A stretch of DNA of 64,000 nucleotides, taken from Microbulbifer sp. A4B17 (GTDB lineage: Bacteria; Pseudomonadota; Gammaproteobacteria; Pseudomonadales; Cellvibrionaceae). The position numbers and the translations under genes are program-made. The stretch is from NCBI RefSeq assembly GCF_003076275.1, contig NZ_CP029064.1, positions 3,048,501 through 3,112,500 on the forward strand, written 5' to 3'. Shown piece after piece: positions 1-8,933 of the stretch (within the stretch, counting starts at the first letter, position 1; each line of letters begins with the position of its first letter). The notes below the pieces were generated by a model. It was not told the origin of the DNA. It saw only the letters and a list, made by a program, of their open reading frames with translations, and ran no database searches.

Positions 1-413
1 TTGATAATATGGCCAAAGCCCTGGCGCTTCATGACCTGAAAACCACATTGGAGCCCATGAAAAACGCCAAACAAATTGATATCAATCGCCGCTTTCCAAT
101 CTTCAAGATTATGATCGGAAAAATATCCACCCACCCCTATACCAGCATTGTTAAAAAGGAAATCTAACGGAGATATTTCACTAATGACCTGAAAAAATTG
201 ATCAAAGTTACGAACATCCAAGTGAACAAACGATGCTCTCCCACCGGACTCCTGTATTTGGCTGACAACCTGCGTAGCGAGGTCCTGCTGGATATCCGAG
301 ATAATGACTTGAGCCCCAAGTGCTGCCAGTCGACAGGCCAAGGCCGCACCGATTCCAGAAGCACCACCGGTAATCAGTGCCGTCTTGCCACTGAAGTAAG
401 ATACCTGATCCAT
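1..413 (-). CDS. SDR-family oxidoreductase (N-terminal part, cut by window edge)
   Basis: The first 137 residues of a short-chain dehydrogenase/reductase are visible; the rest lies beyond base 1. Reading from the ATG at 413, the protein begins MDQVSYFSGKTALITGG and carries the Rossmann glycine motif TGGASGIG (about residues 15-22) and the structural NNAG motif (about residue 89), both standard for classical NAD(P)-dependent SDRs. An Asp after the second beta strand (ISDI) favours NAD over NADP, as an inference. The catalytic Ser-Tyr-Lys lies outside the window, so activity cannot be confirmed. It is transcribed divergently from the thiamine operon. Substrate unknown. Confidence 0.85.
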   Translation of the reverse strand, partial: MDQVSYFSGKTALITGGASGIGAALACRLAALGAQVIISDIQQDLATQVVSQIQESGGRASFVHLDVRNFDQFFQVISEISPLDFLFNNAGIGVGGYFSDHNLEDWKAAIDINLFGVFHGLQCGFQVMKRQGFGHII

Positions 414-480
414 AAGCGCTTTCCCTTCCTTGCTTTTACCACTTTATACCCCAGTTTCTGCTATCATCGCGCCCGCAAAA

Positions 481-585
481 CCTAAGGGGTGGCCTTGCCT
501 GAGATGTCCGGGGATCAAATTGGTCTGTCGCGACAAACCCTTGAACCTGATCCGGTTAATACCGGCGTAGGAATAGGTAGACAAA
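481..585 (+). promoter_or_regulatory. TPP riboswitch (THI element)
   Basis: The leader carries the conserved thiamine-pyrophosphate aptamer blocks in order: a helix strand AAGGGGTGG, the pyrimidine-sensing CTGAGATG, a variable arm, then ACCCTTGAACCTGATCCGG and TAATACCGGCGTAGGAA. These match the universal THI-box consensus. Between the aptamer and the ATG at 646, a GGTCTCT segment (about 611-617) can pair with the AGAGAACC that holds the ribosome-binding site (about 635-643), so translational shut-off on TPP binding is the likely mechanism (inference). It controls a thiamine uptake operon, which fits. Confidence 0.95.
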
Positions 586-645
586 GCAAAACCTCCCCAC
601 GTCGCACTCCGGGTCTCTTTCACTGCCGTTATTCGAGAGAGAACC

Positions 646-2787
646 ATGAAAAAACAGTTTCCCACCCACCCTATTGCCTGGTCTGTCAGCCTTGCCAGCA
701 GCCTGTTCGCCGGTATCGCCACCGCTGATACCGCAGAAACCGGGCTTGAGGAAGTGGTGGTTACGGCACAACTACGGGAAACCAACCTTTTGGAGCTTCC
801 TTCCAGTGTTACCGTACTGGATGAAAGCGCGATCGATGCGCGGGGCGCGGCCAATCTGGACCAGCTTTTAAACATGGCGCCCAATGTGAATTTTTCCTCT
901 GGCGCCTCCAGGGGACGATTTGTACAGATTCGCGGCATTGGTGAGCGCAGCCAGTTTATCGACCCAGTAAACCCTTCAGTTGGCCTGATCATCGACGGTA
1001 TCGACTTTACTGGCCTGGGGCTCGCAGCCAGCACCCTGGATATCGACCAAGTGGAAATCCTGCGGGGCCCACAGGGCACGGTGTACGGCGCTAATGCCCT
1101 GGCCGGCCTGATCAACATGACCAGTGCAGCGCCCACCAGTGAGTCGACCACCAAGGTGTCCGCCGAGCTAAGTGAGTACAATGGACAGAGTCTGTCCGCG
1201 GCTACCAGTGGTTCTTTGAGCGATGCTCTTGGCTATCGATTGGCTGCCAGCAAACGCAAATCCGACGGCTATACCGAGAATGTGTATCTCAACCGCGATG
1301 ACACCAGCAATATTGATGAGTCTGTGCTGCGCGGTAAGCTGGCCTACTCCCCGTCCGACGATTTAAAGCTGGGCGTTACCCTCTTCTATATCGACGTTGA
1401 TAATGGCTACGATGCTTTCTCTCTCTATAACACTCGCGAAACCCAATCTGACCAGCCCGGCTGGGATCGCCAGGAAACCTTTGCCGGCGCATTGACTGCT
1501 CAATGGTCTGGTAACGAGAACTTTACCCTAGAAGGCACCCTCAGCCTCGCCGATTCAGATACAGAATATGGCTACGATGAGGATTGGAGCTATGTCGGCT
1601 TTCATCCCTGGGAATACAGCTCCACAGATAATTACCAGCGCGATAAAGACAATATCAGCATTGACCTTCGCGCACTCTCTACCGAAGAGTCCAAGTTATT
1701 CTGGGATCGCAGTCACTGGGTTGTGGGCCTTTATGGCCGCACGGAGCGCGAGGACCTGAATCGCAACCAGAGCTTCCGCAGCACTTTTGATACTGAAAAC
1801 TCTGCCATCTACGGCCAGCTCTCTACGGAAATCACCCCTGCGATCAACTTGATCACCGGTCTGAGACTGGAAAGACGCGAGGCCGATTACTCTGATTCCT
1901 ATAGCATCGATGCAGATAATGGAGAAAATCTGTGGGGCGGCAATATCTCCCTGCAATACCATTACACCAACAACACCCTGCTCTACGCTACGGTTTCCCG
2001 GGGCTACAAAGCCGGAGGGGTAAACGGCAGAATCATCTCAGAATCAACAATCAACACTGAGATCAACAGTGACATGTTCGAGTTCGATACCGAACATATG
2101 CTCAACTATGAATTAGGTGTTAAAGGCAGCTGGCTGGAGAATCGTTTGCAAGCTCAGGTTGCGGCTTTCTACCAGGATCGAGATGACGTTCAGGCCAAGG
2201 TTTCTATTTTTGACTCTGAAGAAAAATCATTTAGTGACTACCTTGCCAATGCTGCTGGCGGAAATACAGTGGGTCTCGAAGTAGAATTGAACTACCAAGC
2301 TACCGATACCCTACGCTTTTTCGCCTCAGCCGGCTGGTTGAATGCCGAATTCGAAGGCTACGAGAGCAGCTCCCATGTCGATGCCCGCGATGACAGCGCC
2401 GAGGTCAGTTTGGCCGCTGTCGATCTGGATGGCCGCGATATCGCTCACGCCCCCAACTACCAGTTCTTTACCGGTACAGAAATCGATCTGCTTCCAAACC
2501 TGATCTTGCGATTGGAGCTTGAGGGCAAAGACGAATTCTACTTCTCAAATAGCCACGACGAAAAATCCACAGCCTACGAGCTGGTTAATGCTCGCCTGAC
2601 CTACCAGGGAGATAACTGGGATGTTTCCCTGTGGGGAAGAAACCTGACTGACGAAGGTTACTATGTGCGTGGGTTCTACTTCAGCAACCAGGGTGGCAAT
2701 AATCCTGCTAATGGCTACGCACCCGAGCCCTACTATCAGTATGGTGAGCCCCGGATTGCCGGGGTAACAGGCACCTACACCTTCTAA
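646..2787 (+). CDS. TonB-dependent outer-membrane receptor, probably for thiamine
   Basis: A 713-residue TonB-dependent receptor. It has a signal peptide (cleavage about residue 27 after TATA/DTAE), a TonB box (LEEVVVTAQ, residues 34-42), a plug domain (about 45-155, with VEILRGPQGTVYG) and a 22-strand barrel ending in a terminal Phe (TGTYTF), as usual for BamA-inserted barrels. It would carry substrate through the outer membrane using TonB-ExbBD energy. The family alone does not give the ligand. Thiamine is inferred because the gene is the first behind a TPP riboswitch and is followed by a thiamine-binding protein, a PnuT-like permease and a kinase. The ATG has a GAGAGAA ribosome-binding site. 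Confidence 0.93.
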   Translation: MKKQFPTHPIAWSVSLASSLFAGIATADTAETGLEEVVVTAQLRETNLLELPSSVTVLDESAIDARGAANLDQLLNMAPNVNFSSGASRGRFVQIRGIGERSQFIDPVNPSVGLIIDGIDFTGLGLAASTLDIDQVEILRGPQGTVYGANALAGLINMTSAAPTSESTTKVSAELSEYNGQSLSAATSGSLSDALGYRLAASKRKSDGYTENVYLNRDDTSNIDESVLRGKLAYSPSDDLKLGVTLFYIDVDNGYDAFSLYNTRETQSDQPGWDRQETFAGALTAQWSGNENFTLEGTLSLADSDTEYGYDEDWSYVGFHPWEYSSTDNYQRDKDNISIDLRALSTEESKLFWDRSHWVVGLYGRTEREDLNRNQSFRSTFDTENSAIYGQLSTEITPAINLITGLRLERREADYSDSYSIDADNGENLWGGNISLQYHYTNNTLLYATVSRGYKAGGVNGRIISESTINTEINSDMFEFDTEHMLNYELGVKGSWLENRLQAQVAAFYQDRDDVQAKVSIFDSEEKSFSDYLANAAGGNTVGLEVELNYQATDTLRFFASAGWLNAEFEGYESSSHVDARDDSAEVSLAAVDLDGRDIAHAPNYQFFTGTEIDLLPNLILRLELEGKDEFYFSNSHDEKSTAYELVNARLTYQGDNWDVSLWGRNLTDEGYYVRGFYFSNQGGNNPANGYAPEPYYQYGEPRIAGVTGTYTF

Positions 2788-2848
2788 TCACTCAGTGACT
2801 TTGGGGCAGCGCTTCGCTGCTCCAAAACACTCTATCAAGAGGGGAATT

Positions 2849-3112
2849 ATGCAGCTCTCTGTCGAAATCAGTATGTATCCGTTAAAGGACGAGTACATCT
2901 CGGCTATTCAAGCGTTTATCGCACAGTTAAACAGCCACCCAGAACTCAAGGTAATCACCAATACAATGAGTACTCAGGTGTTTGGCGATTACGATCTATT
3001 GATGGATGTGCTCAAGTTGGAAATGCGCAAATCCTACGAACAGTTTGGCCGCGCCATTTTTGTATGTAAGTTTATTGACGGCGACCTGGCCCCGGGAGAA
3101 GCGCATGTTTGA
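2849..3112 (+). CDS. YkoF-like thiamine-binding protein
   Basis: An 87-residue cytoplasmic protein resembling the small thiamine/HMP-binding YkoF/MTH1187 fold. It starts with a beta strand and a YPLKDEY motif, has a central THR/SER-rich strand (ITNTMSTQVFGDYD) and a terminal strand. No signal peptide. The start at 2849 is chosen because an AGAGGGGAA ribosome-binding site precedes it; the reading frame is open further upstream but without one. Its last codons overlap the start of the permease gene (ATG at 3105), so the two are translationally coupled. It may buffer or hand over thiamine in the cytoplasm; that role is inferred from family and operon. Confidence 0.75.
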   Translation: MQLSVEISMYPLKDEYISAIQAFIAQLNSHPELKVITNTMSTQVFGDYDLLMDVLKLEMRKSYEQFGRAIFVCKFIDGDLAPGEAHV

Positions 3113-3755
3113 CCAGGATATCAGCACCGCAATCAGCGCTTCGATTGCGGCCATGTCCCTCTGGGAAGTAGCCGCTGTAATACTGGCTATGGCCTATTTG
3201 CTTCTAGCCATGAGGGAGAAAATCAGCTGCTGGTATGCCGCCTTTGTCAGTACGGCGATCTACCTGTTTCTGTTTTGGGATGTCAGCCTGTTAATGGAGT
3301 CTGCGCTACAGGTTTTCTATCTGCTGATGGCAGTTTATGGCTGGTGGCAATGGCGAAATCACCGCAACCAGCAGGACGATTTAAAAATCCATCGCTGGAG
3401 CGGAAAAACCCACTCAATAGTTATTGGCGCTACCCTGACACTGACTTTACTAATCGGCTACCTGCTGGATCGCAACACCAGTGCCGCCCTCCCCTACCTG
3501 GATTCATTCACGACTCTGGGGGCAATCGTCACCACCTATATGGTCACCCGGAAGGTACTGGAGAACTGGCTTTACTGGATTGTCGTAGACGGAGCTTCAA
3601 TCTACCTCTACCTGGACAGAGAACTCTACCTTACTGCCGTATTGTTTATGCTGTACCTGGTGCTGGTTGTGATTGGCTATTTCCAGTGGTTAGCCATTTT
3701 CCGAAAAGAGAAACAACAACCCGATAGCGCTCCTCAAACAATGGCAGCGGCATAG
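3105..3755 (+). CDS. pnuT: PnuC-family vitamin permease, probably thiamine transporter PnuT
   Basis: A 216-residue inner-membrane protein with about seven hydrophobic segments and the PnuC-type core YLLMAVYGWWQW, where the WxxW aromatic pair lines the substrate site. PnuC proteins are facilitated-diffusion vitamin carriers that rely on a kinase to trap the substrate. Next to a TPP riboswitch and a kinase, the substrate is most likely thiamine (PnuT), not nicotinamide riboside. The start at 3105 overlaps the stop of the previous gene and follows GGGAGAAG; an upstream Met in frame would place 33 hydrophilic residues inside the previous gene and is less likely. The next gene follows after 12 bases. 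Confidence 0.88.
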   Translation: MFDQDISTAISASIAAMSLWEVAAVILAMAYLLLAMREKISCWYAAFVSTAIYLFLFWDVSLLMESALQVFYLLMAVYGWWQWRNHRNQQDDLKIHRWSGKTHSIVIGATLTLTLLIGYLLDRNTSAALPYLDSFTTLGAIVTTYMVTRKVLENWLYWIVVDGASIYLYLDRELYLTAVLFMLYLVLVVIGYFQWLAIFRKEKQQPDSAPQTMAAA

Positions 3756-3767
3756 TGACCAACTGAT

Positions 3768-4649
3768 ATGAGCCAGGACTTGAGCAACATCATCCCCAAC
3801 GATTGGCATCATTGGAGCAAGGCCCGGCCCACGGTGGTCAGGGCCCTGGCTGGGGGGCTGACCAATAACGCCTTTCTGGTTGAGTCCGCCGATCAGCTGA
3901 TGGTGCTGCGGATAAACTCCAGCATCAGCGATCAGCTCAATCTCGACAGGGCTGCTGAACAGCAGGCGCTGCAAGCTGCCACATATTCCGACAGCTGTGC
4001 CCCTTTGGTTTACTGTGACCCGCATTACCGATATTTGGTGACCCGCTATATTGAAGGCACTCCCTGGGATAAAAATGTCGCCCACAGTTTGGAAAAACTT
4101 GCCGATCTGCTGCGCCGTATACACGGTTCCCCTGCAATTGATGCCCAATTAAACATCGGCGAGAAAATCTCAAGTTACAGGCAGTTTATCGACAAGCGAG
4201 CCAGTTATTTCCACTTGCTCGACACGCTGCAAGAGAAACTTCCGCAATTAATTGATGCTGCTTATCGGATGGGCGACAAAATTTGCCTGTGTCACAACGA
4301 TCTAACCGGCGGCAACCTGATCTGGGCTCCCTCTGACAAGCTATACGCTATCGACTGGGAGTACGCGGCAATGGGGGATAAATTCTATGACCTCGCTGTT
4401 TTGGTAGAGGAACACAACTTGAATCAGCGAGAGCAAAATAGTTTACTGGAGTGCTATCTTAATCGCACTGTGTCACCTGAAGACAATCAGCGCTTGGAGT
4501 TATGGCAGCTGATCTACGGTTACCTTTGTATTCTCTGGCGCGGGGTACAATGGAGTAACCAAACCCAAAGGTCCCCGGAGCAAGGGAGATATATCGGGAA
4601 AAAAGCCCAACAGTTATTGAAAGGCCTATCGGCTCACAGCCTCAGCTGA
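3768..4649 (+). CDS. Thiamine kinase-like phosphotransferase (APH/choline kinase fold)
   Basis: A 293-residue enzyme of the aminoglycoside phosphotransferase/choline kinase superfamily. Visible motifs: an N-terminal glycine loop (LAGGLTNNAFLV, about 27-38), a lysine-equivalent region VLRI, the catalytic Brenner motif LCHNDLTGGNLIW (about 174-186) and the Mg-binding IDWEYAAMGDKFYDLA (about 193-208). The family includes ThiK, which phosphorylates thiamine. As last gene of the riboswitch operon it would trap imported thiamine as thiamine phosphate, completing the PnuT uptake scheme. Substrate is inferred from context; choline or another alcohol cannot be excluded by sequence alone. Confidence 0.85.
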   Translation: MSQDLSNIIPNDWHHWSKARPTVVRALAGGLTNNAFLVESADQLMVLRINSSISDQLNLDRAAEQQALQAATYSDSCAPLVYCDPHYRYLVTRYIEGTPWDKNVAHSLEKLADLLRRIHGSPAIDAQLNIGEKISSYRQFIDKRASYFHLLDTLQEKLPQLIDAAYRMGDKICLCHNDLTGGNLIWAPSDKLYAIDWEYAAMGDKFYDLAVLVEEHNLNQREQNSLLECYLNRTVSPEDNQRLELWQLIYGYLCILWRGVQWSNQTQRSPEQGRYIGKKAQQLLKGLSAHSLS

Positions 4650-4802
4650 GTAATCCCTGCTAGAATAGGCCCAATCCCCAAGAAGCGACTTTCAGTCACT
4701 GCGGCGCAATCCAAGTTGCTGTCGAAGTAATTCAACTAGGGCTCGACTCGGCTAAAATACCCCACTTTTTCACACCCCAAAAATAACCACAGAGGTACTC
4801 CT

Positions 4803-5270
4803 GTGATCAGATCATTTTTTGCAATACTATTTACCTTGATCGCAATCAACGCACAAGCGGCAGAGAAACCCGAGGGTTTTAAAACGATAGACGGGCTGTT
4901 TGCTGCGCTTTCAAACCTGGACCACCAGGCTATGCGAGACGGCGTCAGCGACGATTTTATACTCCTTGAGCACGGTGAAGTCTGGGATATTGAAGACCTT
5001 ATCGCCGTAATGAAGCCCAAGCCCTCAAAGCTGGAAAGAATCAACTACTTCAGCATTATCAATTTTGAAGAGCGTGAGAACCTGCTGACCATCAACTACT
5101 GGACCAAGTCCATTTTTAAATCCGAGGATGGCAATAAAGAAGCGGTGTGGTTGGAAAGCGCCATTGTTAAGAAAATCGATGGCAAGTGGCTAGTAGCCCA
5201 ATTGCACTCAACCCGTTTGCCCGCAGAGAAATTCCCCAAAGACGTCCAGTTTGAGCAGCAAGTCCTATAA
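4803..5270 (+). CDS. Exported NTF2/SnoaL-like protein of unknown function
   Basis: A 155-residue protein with a signal peptide (MIRSFFAILFTLIAINAQA, cleavage before AEKPEG). The mature part has the helix-then-sheet pattern of NTF2-like (SnoaL/DUF4440) proteins: an N-terminal helix DGLFAALSNLDHQAMRDG, a short IEDLIAVMK helix, then strands ending in GKWLVAQLHSTRLP. The start is a GTG at 4803, preceded by AGAGGT. It lies 150 bases after the thiamine operon and is followed by a strong hairpin, so it is probably a separate transcript. No catalytic assignment is possible. Confidence 0.7.
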   Translation: MIRSFFAILFTLIAINAQAAEKPEGFKTIDGLFAALSNLDHQAMRDGVSDDFILLEHGEVWDIEDLIAVMKPKPSKLERINYFSIINFEERENLLTINYWTKSIFKSEDGNKEAVWLESAIVKKIDGKWLVAQLHSTRLPAEKFPKDVQFEQQVL

Positions 5271-5281
5271 TAAAGTGCCTT

Positions 5282-5307
5282 ACAGGCCCTGCCCGCACAG
5301 GGCCTGT
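5282..5307 (+). terminator. Rho-independent-type hairpin after the NTF2-like gene
   Basis: A perfect 10-bp stem (ACAGGCCCTG / CAGGGCCTGT) with a 6-base loop, 11 bases after the stop codon. The following sequence GTCCATTTGAT has only a weak T tract. Confidence 0.7.
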
Positions 5308-5426
5308 GTCCATTTGATAGCTCTCAAGCCCCTCCCAACTGGAACAACTACCGGATTTCAAAGCTTCCAAGTGCTAGTATGTGACTCTAAATTGCATATT
5401 AGTCTCCAGTTCTAAAGGGCCACTCA

Positions 5427-5870
5427 ATGAAGCTTAAAGTTTACCTCTCCGGCGAAATCCACTCCGATTGGCGTGCGCAAATTATCGAAGGTTGCCAAAA
5501 AGAAGGGCTGGATATCTCCTTCTCTTCCGCAGTCACCAACCACGACGCCAGCGATGCCGCCGGTGATAGCCTGGGTGAGGAGCAGAACGCTTTCTGGCGG
5601 GATCACAAATCTGCCAAAGTTAACGCAATTCGAATCAAGCACCTGATTGAAGACTGTGATTTGGCGGTGATTCGATTTGGCGAGAAATACAAACAATGGA
5701 ACGCCGCATTTGATGCCGGCTTTTGCGCAGCCTTAGGCAAGTCCTATATCACACTTCACGATGAATCCTTGGTGCACGCACTCAAGGAAGTGGACGGTGC
5801 CGCCCAGGCCTGGGCACAGACCCCCGCACAGGTTGTCGATATCCTGAAGTACTTAACCACTCAGGCCTAA
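5427..5870 (+). CDS. ytoQ: YtoQ family protein
   Basis: A 147-residue cytoplasmic protein matching the conserved YtoQ family over its whole length: KVYLSGEIHSDWR at the N-terminus, SSAVTNHDASDA, and the core IRFGEKYKQWNAAFDAGFCAALGK. The pattern resembles nucleoside 2-deoxyribosyltransferase-like folds, but no function is established for YtoQ. Single gene, own promoter region, closed by a hairpin at 5897-5931 shared with the convergent gene. Confidence 0.9.
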   Translation: MKLKVYLSGEIHSDWRAQIIEGCQKEGLDISFSSAVTNHDASDAAGDSLGEEQNAFWRDHKSAKVNAIRIKHLIEDCDLAVIRFGEKYKQWNAAFDAGFCAALGKSYITLHDESLVHALKEVDGAAQAWAQTPAQVVDILKYLTTQA

Positions 5871-5896
5871 GGAGCCTCTGGATAGCAAGCCAGCAG

Positions 5897-5931
5897 GCAT
5901 CTACTGACAAAACTGCACAATCAGTAGGTGC
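5897..5931. terminator. Hairpin between convergent genes
   Basis: Stem GCATCTACTGA / TCAGTAGGTGC (11 bp with one G-T pair), 13-base loop, placed between the stops of ytoQ and the GFA-like gene. It could end transcription from both sides; T runs are poor. Confidence 0.5.
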
Positions 5932-5937
5932 GGCTAG

Positions 5938-6237
5938 CTAAAAGCCGTAATTAAGGACACCGGCATAGTTCGGCCGAGAGGCTGCCTCTGCTAACGGGTT
6001 GTGCACTACCTCGCCGCTACGATTGATCGCATAGATTTCCGCACCGCAGTGCTTGCAGAATGCCTTCTCCAGTAAAGCCCCCTCTTTAAAGTGATATTTG
6101 CGCAGTGAATTTTCAGGATCGCTGATATGGATAGCGACTTCAGTATCAGCGTGCCCCCTTTGGCCCGCTGGTACAAACAGGGCATCTATAAGCTTGTTGA
6201 AATGAATCGCTCCACAATGACAAGTTAACGGATTCAT
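5938..6237 (-). CDS. GFA-like zinc-binding protein (short)
   Basis: A 99-residue protein with the zinc-ligand pairs typical of the GFA (glutathione-dependent formaldehyde-activating-like, CENP-V) family: CHCGAIHF near the N-terminus (residues 6-13) and FCKHCGAEIYA (about 58-68), followed by the usual GEVVHNPLAEA tail segment. GFA proteins are normally about 120-140 residues with an extra strand segment and a third Cys, so this is a short or divergent member. An enzymatic role is doubtful; most family members have no proven substrate. It is divergent from the LysR gene. Confidence 0.7.
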   Translation of the reverse strand: MNPLTCHCGAIHFNKLIDALFVPAGQRGHADTEVAIHISDPENSLRKYHFKEGALLEKAFCKHCGAEIYAINRSGEVVHNPLAEAASRPNYAGVLNYGF

Positions 6238-6343
6238 AGCCTTATCTCCCTGGTCGATTAGTATGGGGAAGCAGTTTACTATTTACTTTAATTTAACAAA
6301 GGGGATATATTGAAAAGATCTTTTAGCTTTAAGGAAACAGTCT

Positions 6344-7255
6344 GTGCGCAGAGAGTACGACAAATATCACTTGATCAACGTTTTTTGCAGTGTTGTTGAT
6401 CACGGTTCCTTAAGCAAAGCTGCCAAGCACCTGGGCCTGTCTACGCCCACCGTGAGCAAGACTCTTGCCCAACTTGAACAGGCCCTTGGCCAGGTGTTAC
6501 TCAATCGCACCACCCGGGCAATCGCTGTCACAGACGCCGGAAGAATTGCTTACCAGAAAGGGCAAAAAATAATCAGCTCATTCACCGAGCTGGAAGACCA
6601 GGTTGCAGAGGCGGCAACGCTCACCCGAGGAAAATTAAAAATCACTTTTCCGGAAACCCTCGGCTTAAAAGTATTCAGTCATATCTGCAATGATTTTCAG
6701 AAAGCATTCCCCGATTTCAGCTTGGAGCTTATCTTCAGCCCCTATCACCTGGATTTAATCGAGGACGATATCGACATTGCTTTTCGCGTCTGGGAAACCC
6801 TGCCCGATTGCCAGTTTTACGCCCAGCCCCTATTTAGTATCCGCCCTATTTTTATTGCCGCGCCGACCTATCTGGAAGAACACGGCTGCCCCAAATCCAT
6901 TGCCGAGCTCAGCCAACACAACATCATGCTAACCCGCCTTGACGGCCTGGAAGATGGCTGGTCAATTGATGGGAAGTTCTATCAATTCAATGGAAATTTA
7001 ATCTCCAATAAAACCTTCCATACCCGAGCAGCCACATTAAACGGGAATGGCATTGCCAAGCTTCCCTCCTATTTTTGCCAACGGGATATCAAAAAGGGGC
7101 GACTGGTAGAGGTACTCCCTGACTTGGAGCGAAAAGATAAAACTGTAGGTGCTATCTATAAAGTAAAGCGAAAAGATTCAAAGAAAATTGACGTGTTTTT
7201 GAACTTTGCACAAGAGCGCTTGCAGGAGTATGACTTTAGCCTGTTTGATGAGTGA
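6344..7255 (+). CDS. LysR-family transcriptional regulator
   Basis: A 303-residue LysR regulator. The N-terminal winged helix-turn-helix is clear (residues 8-66: VFCSVVDHGSLSKAAKHLGL, TPTVSKTLAQLEQALGQ, LLNRTTRAIAVTDAG), followed by a periplasmic-binding-like effector domain starting at about residue 90 (GKLKITFPETLGLKVF). The start is GTG at 6344 with AAGGAAA upstream. It is divergent from the GFA-like gene (107 bases apart), which is its most likely target by the usual LysR arrangement (inference). Confidence 0.93.
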   Translation: MRREYDKYHLINVFCSVVDHGSLSKAAKHLGLSTPTVSKTLAQLEQALGQVLLNRTTRAIAVTDAGRIAYQKGQKIISSFTELEDQVAEAATLTRGKLKITFPETLGLKVFSHICNDFQKAFPDFSLELIFSPYHLDLIEDDIDIAFRVWETLPDCQFYAQPLFSIRPIFIAAPTYLEEHGCPKSIAELSQHNIMLTRLDGLEDGWSIDGKFYQFNGNLISNKTFHTRAATLNGNGIAKLPSYFCQRDIKKGRLVEVLPDLERKDKTVGAIYKVKRKDSKKIDVFLNFAQERLQEYDFSLFDE

Positions 7256-7470
7256 GAATGTGCCACTAAAGAACTCTGCAGTGATTAGAGGAGATCCTCT
7301 GTGAAACACTCAGCTGTTTAGCACCACATTAGGTGGTACCATAGAACAATAATAAGCGACTTACTACTGGGGCCTACGAGAGTGACAACACTACTCTCGA
7401 AACACACTGTAGATACATCCCCTCTCCTTTATTGGTAAAGCCGCACAACAGTCATACATTGGAGATTGAA

Positions 7471-8139
7471 GTGACAATCACTAAAGAGGTCGAACAAGGC
7501 CAAGCTGTCTATTCCAAACCCGTACTTTGGCTTTATGATATGTGGGTTCTGGGCATATCAAACCGCTTTATTTGGAAGTGCCCAACTCCTGGAATACTAG
7601 AGCACTTCAATCGAAATATATCTTCCAACCACTTGGATGTAGGTGTCGGAACGGGCTACTTTATGGATAAGTGCCATTTCCCCTCCAACAAAGTCCGCCT
7701 TGCCCTGATGGACCTGAACCAAAACAGCCTGGATATCTCAGCGCAAAGAGTGGCCCGGTATAATCCAACACAGTTCCGTTGCAATGTCCTGGATAAAATT
7801 ACTTTAGAGACTGAAGTTTTTGATTCAATTTCCTTAAATTACCTATTTCACTGCCTTCCCGGCAAGCTGTCAGAAAAACTGGTTGCGCTGGATAATGTCG
7901 CAACCCTGCTATCGGATTCAGGCACCGTATTTGGTTCCACCATCCTGTCCGAAGGAGTACCGAAAAGTGGAGCTGCCAAGAAATTAATGGCTATCTACAA
8001 TAAGAAAGGGATATTTTCTAATACTCAGGATTGTGAAGAGGACCTCAATACATTCCTTGCTAGTCGATTTAAGGAGTACAAAATAGAAATTCGCGGGTGT
8101 GTAGCACTATTCAGTGCGCGGCACAAAATCACTGGCTAG
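7471..8139 (+). CDS. Class I SAM-dependent methyltransferase
   Basis: A 222-residue methyltransferase with motif I LDVGVGTGYFMDK (about residues 53-65), an acidic end of strand 2 (ALMDLNQNSLDIS, Asp binding the ribose) and a motif-IV-like SISLNYLFHCLPG. The frame is open to a TTG at 7432, but GTG at 7471 is preferred: it has GGAG six bases upstream and starts directly before the conserved SKPVLWLYDMWVLG helix. Substrate unknown; the N-terminal helix (YDMWVLGISNRFIWKC) is like that of ubiquinone/lipid-type and small-molecule methyltransferases. Confidence 0.85.
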   Translation: MTITKEVEQGQAVYSKPVLWLYDMWVLGISNRFIWKCPTPGILEHFNRNISSNHLDVGVGTGYFMDKCHFPSNKVRLALMDLNQNSLDISAQRVARYNPTQFRCNVLDKITLETEVFDSISLNYLFHCLPGKLSEKLVALDNVATLLSDSGTVFGSTILSEGVPKSGAAKKLMAIYNKKGIFSNTQDCEEDLNTFLASRFKEYKIEIRGCVALFSARHKITG

Positions 8140-8163
8140 AGTACCTACAAGGCACTTATAAGG

Positions 8164-8892
8164 ATGAAGTTCTCGTTTAAGCTGGAGCTGAGAAATCCGC
8201 TGATATTCGTTACCTTGTCAGCTTTAGCCGCAACTCCCAATTATTGCCTGGGCCTGCATTTCAGTGTGTTTGAAGACAAATTTGAGTGCCCTGATATTCA
8301 CAACTCCTTAGACTGTGCACGGTCAATCGAAAGTGAATTGAGTGATCAGGTCAACCATATCCAGCGGACGCAACCAGGGCACCTGACTATACTTCTAGAT
8401 AGCGGAAAATCACTGACGTACACAGACAACCTTCCCGCTAATAGTCTCGCAGAACATATAGCCTACTCTGCAATTGAGCAAATAACTGATAACCTGCTAC
8501 TGATTCATCAACAGCTCTGGGAAGCACATTCCTATATTTTGCTCGACCTGAGAAACGGCCATGAATATTCTCTTGCCGGCTACCCTTTGCTGTCTCCACA
8601 AGGCGGCTACCTTTTTGTTGCCGAACAAGACCTGGACGCCGGTTTTAATGAAAATGCCTTACAAGTTTACAGGTTATCTGAAAATTCTTTGGACTTACTA
8701 TACGAGCTAAAACCTGAAAACTGCGGACCAGAGCAAGCTTACTGGGCAACAGAAAATACAGTCTCTTTCACACAAAAGCAGCTTAACCCCAACTATTTTT
8801 CAAGTGAAAATCAGCCATTTTATATTGAAACTAAAGCTGTACTTTCTATTGCCCCTGATAGCCAGCGTGTAAACATTCGATATTTTGATTAA
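8164..8892 (+). CDS. Hypothetical exported protein
   Basis: A 242-residue protein I do not recognise. The N-terminus has a basic stretch and a hydrophobic segment (LIFVTLSALAATPNYCLG) compatible with a signal peptide. The mature region alternates short strands in the manner of a small beta-propeller fragment (ILLDLRNGHEYSLAGYPLLSPQGGYLFVAEQD). It sits 24 bases after the methyltransferase gene and 41 before the phosphatase gene, so the three may share a transcript. Confidence 0.6.
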   Translation: MKFSFKLELRNPLIFVTLSALAATPNYCLGLHFSVFEDKFECPDIHNSLDCARSIESELSDQVNHIQRTQPGHLTILLDSGKSLTYTDNLPANSLAEHIAYSAIEQITDNLLLIHQQLWEAHSYILLDLRNGHEYSLAGYPLLSPQGGYLFVAEQDLDAGFNENALQVYRLSENSLDLLYELKPENCGPEQAYWATENTVSFTQKQLNPNYFSSENQPFYIETKAVLSIAPDSQRVNIRYFD

Positions 8893-8933
8893 AATGCCCC
8901 TCTTTAATTGACCCGAAGTATCTTGGAGCTATT

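Noticed and set aside
444..1181. Long open frame on the minus strand over the riboswitch and receptor start
   Set aside because: It lies antisense to the conserved TPP aptamer and the TonB plug domain, and its product matches no family; a codon-bias shadow.
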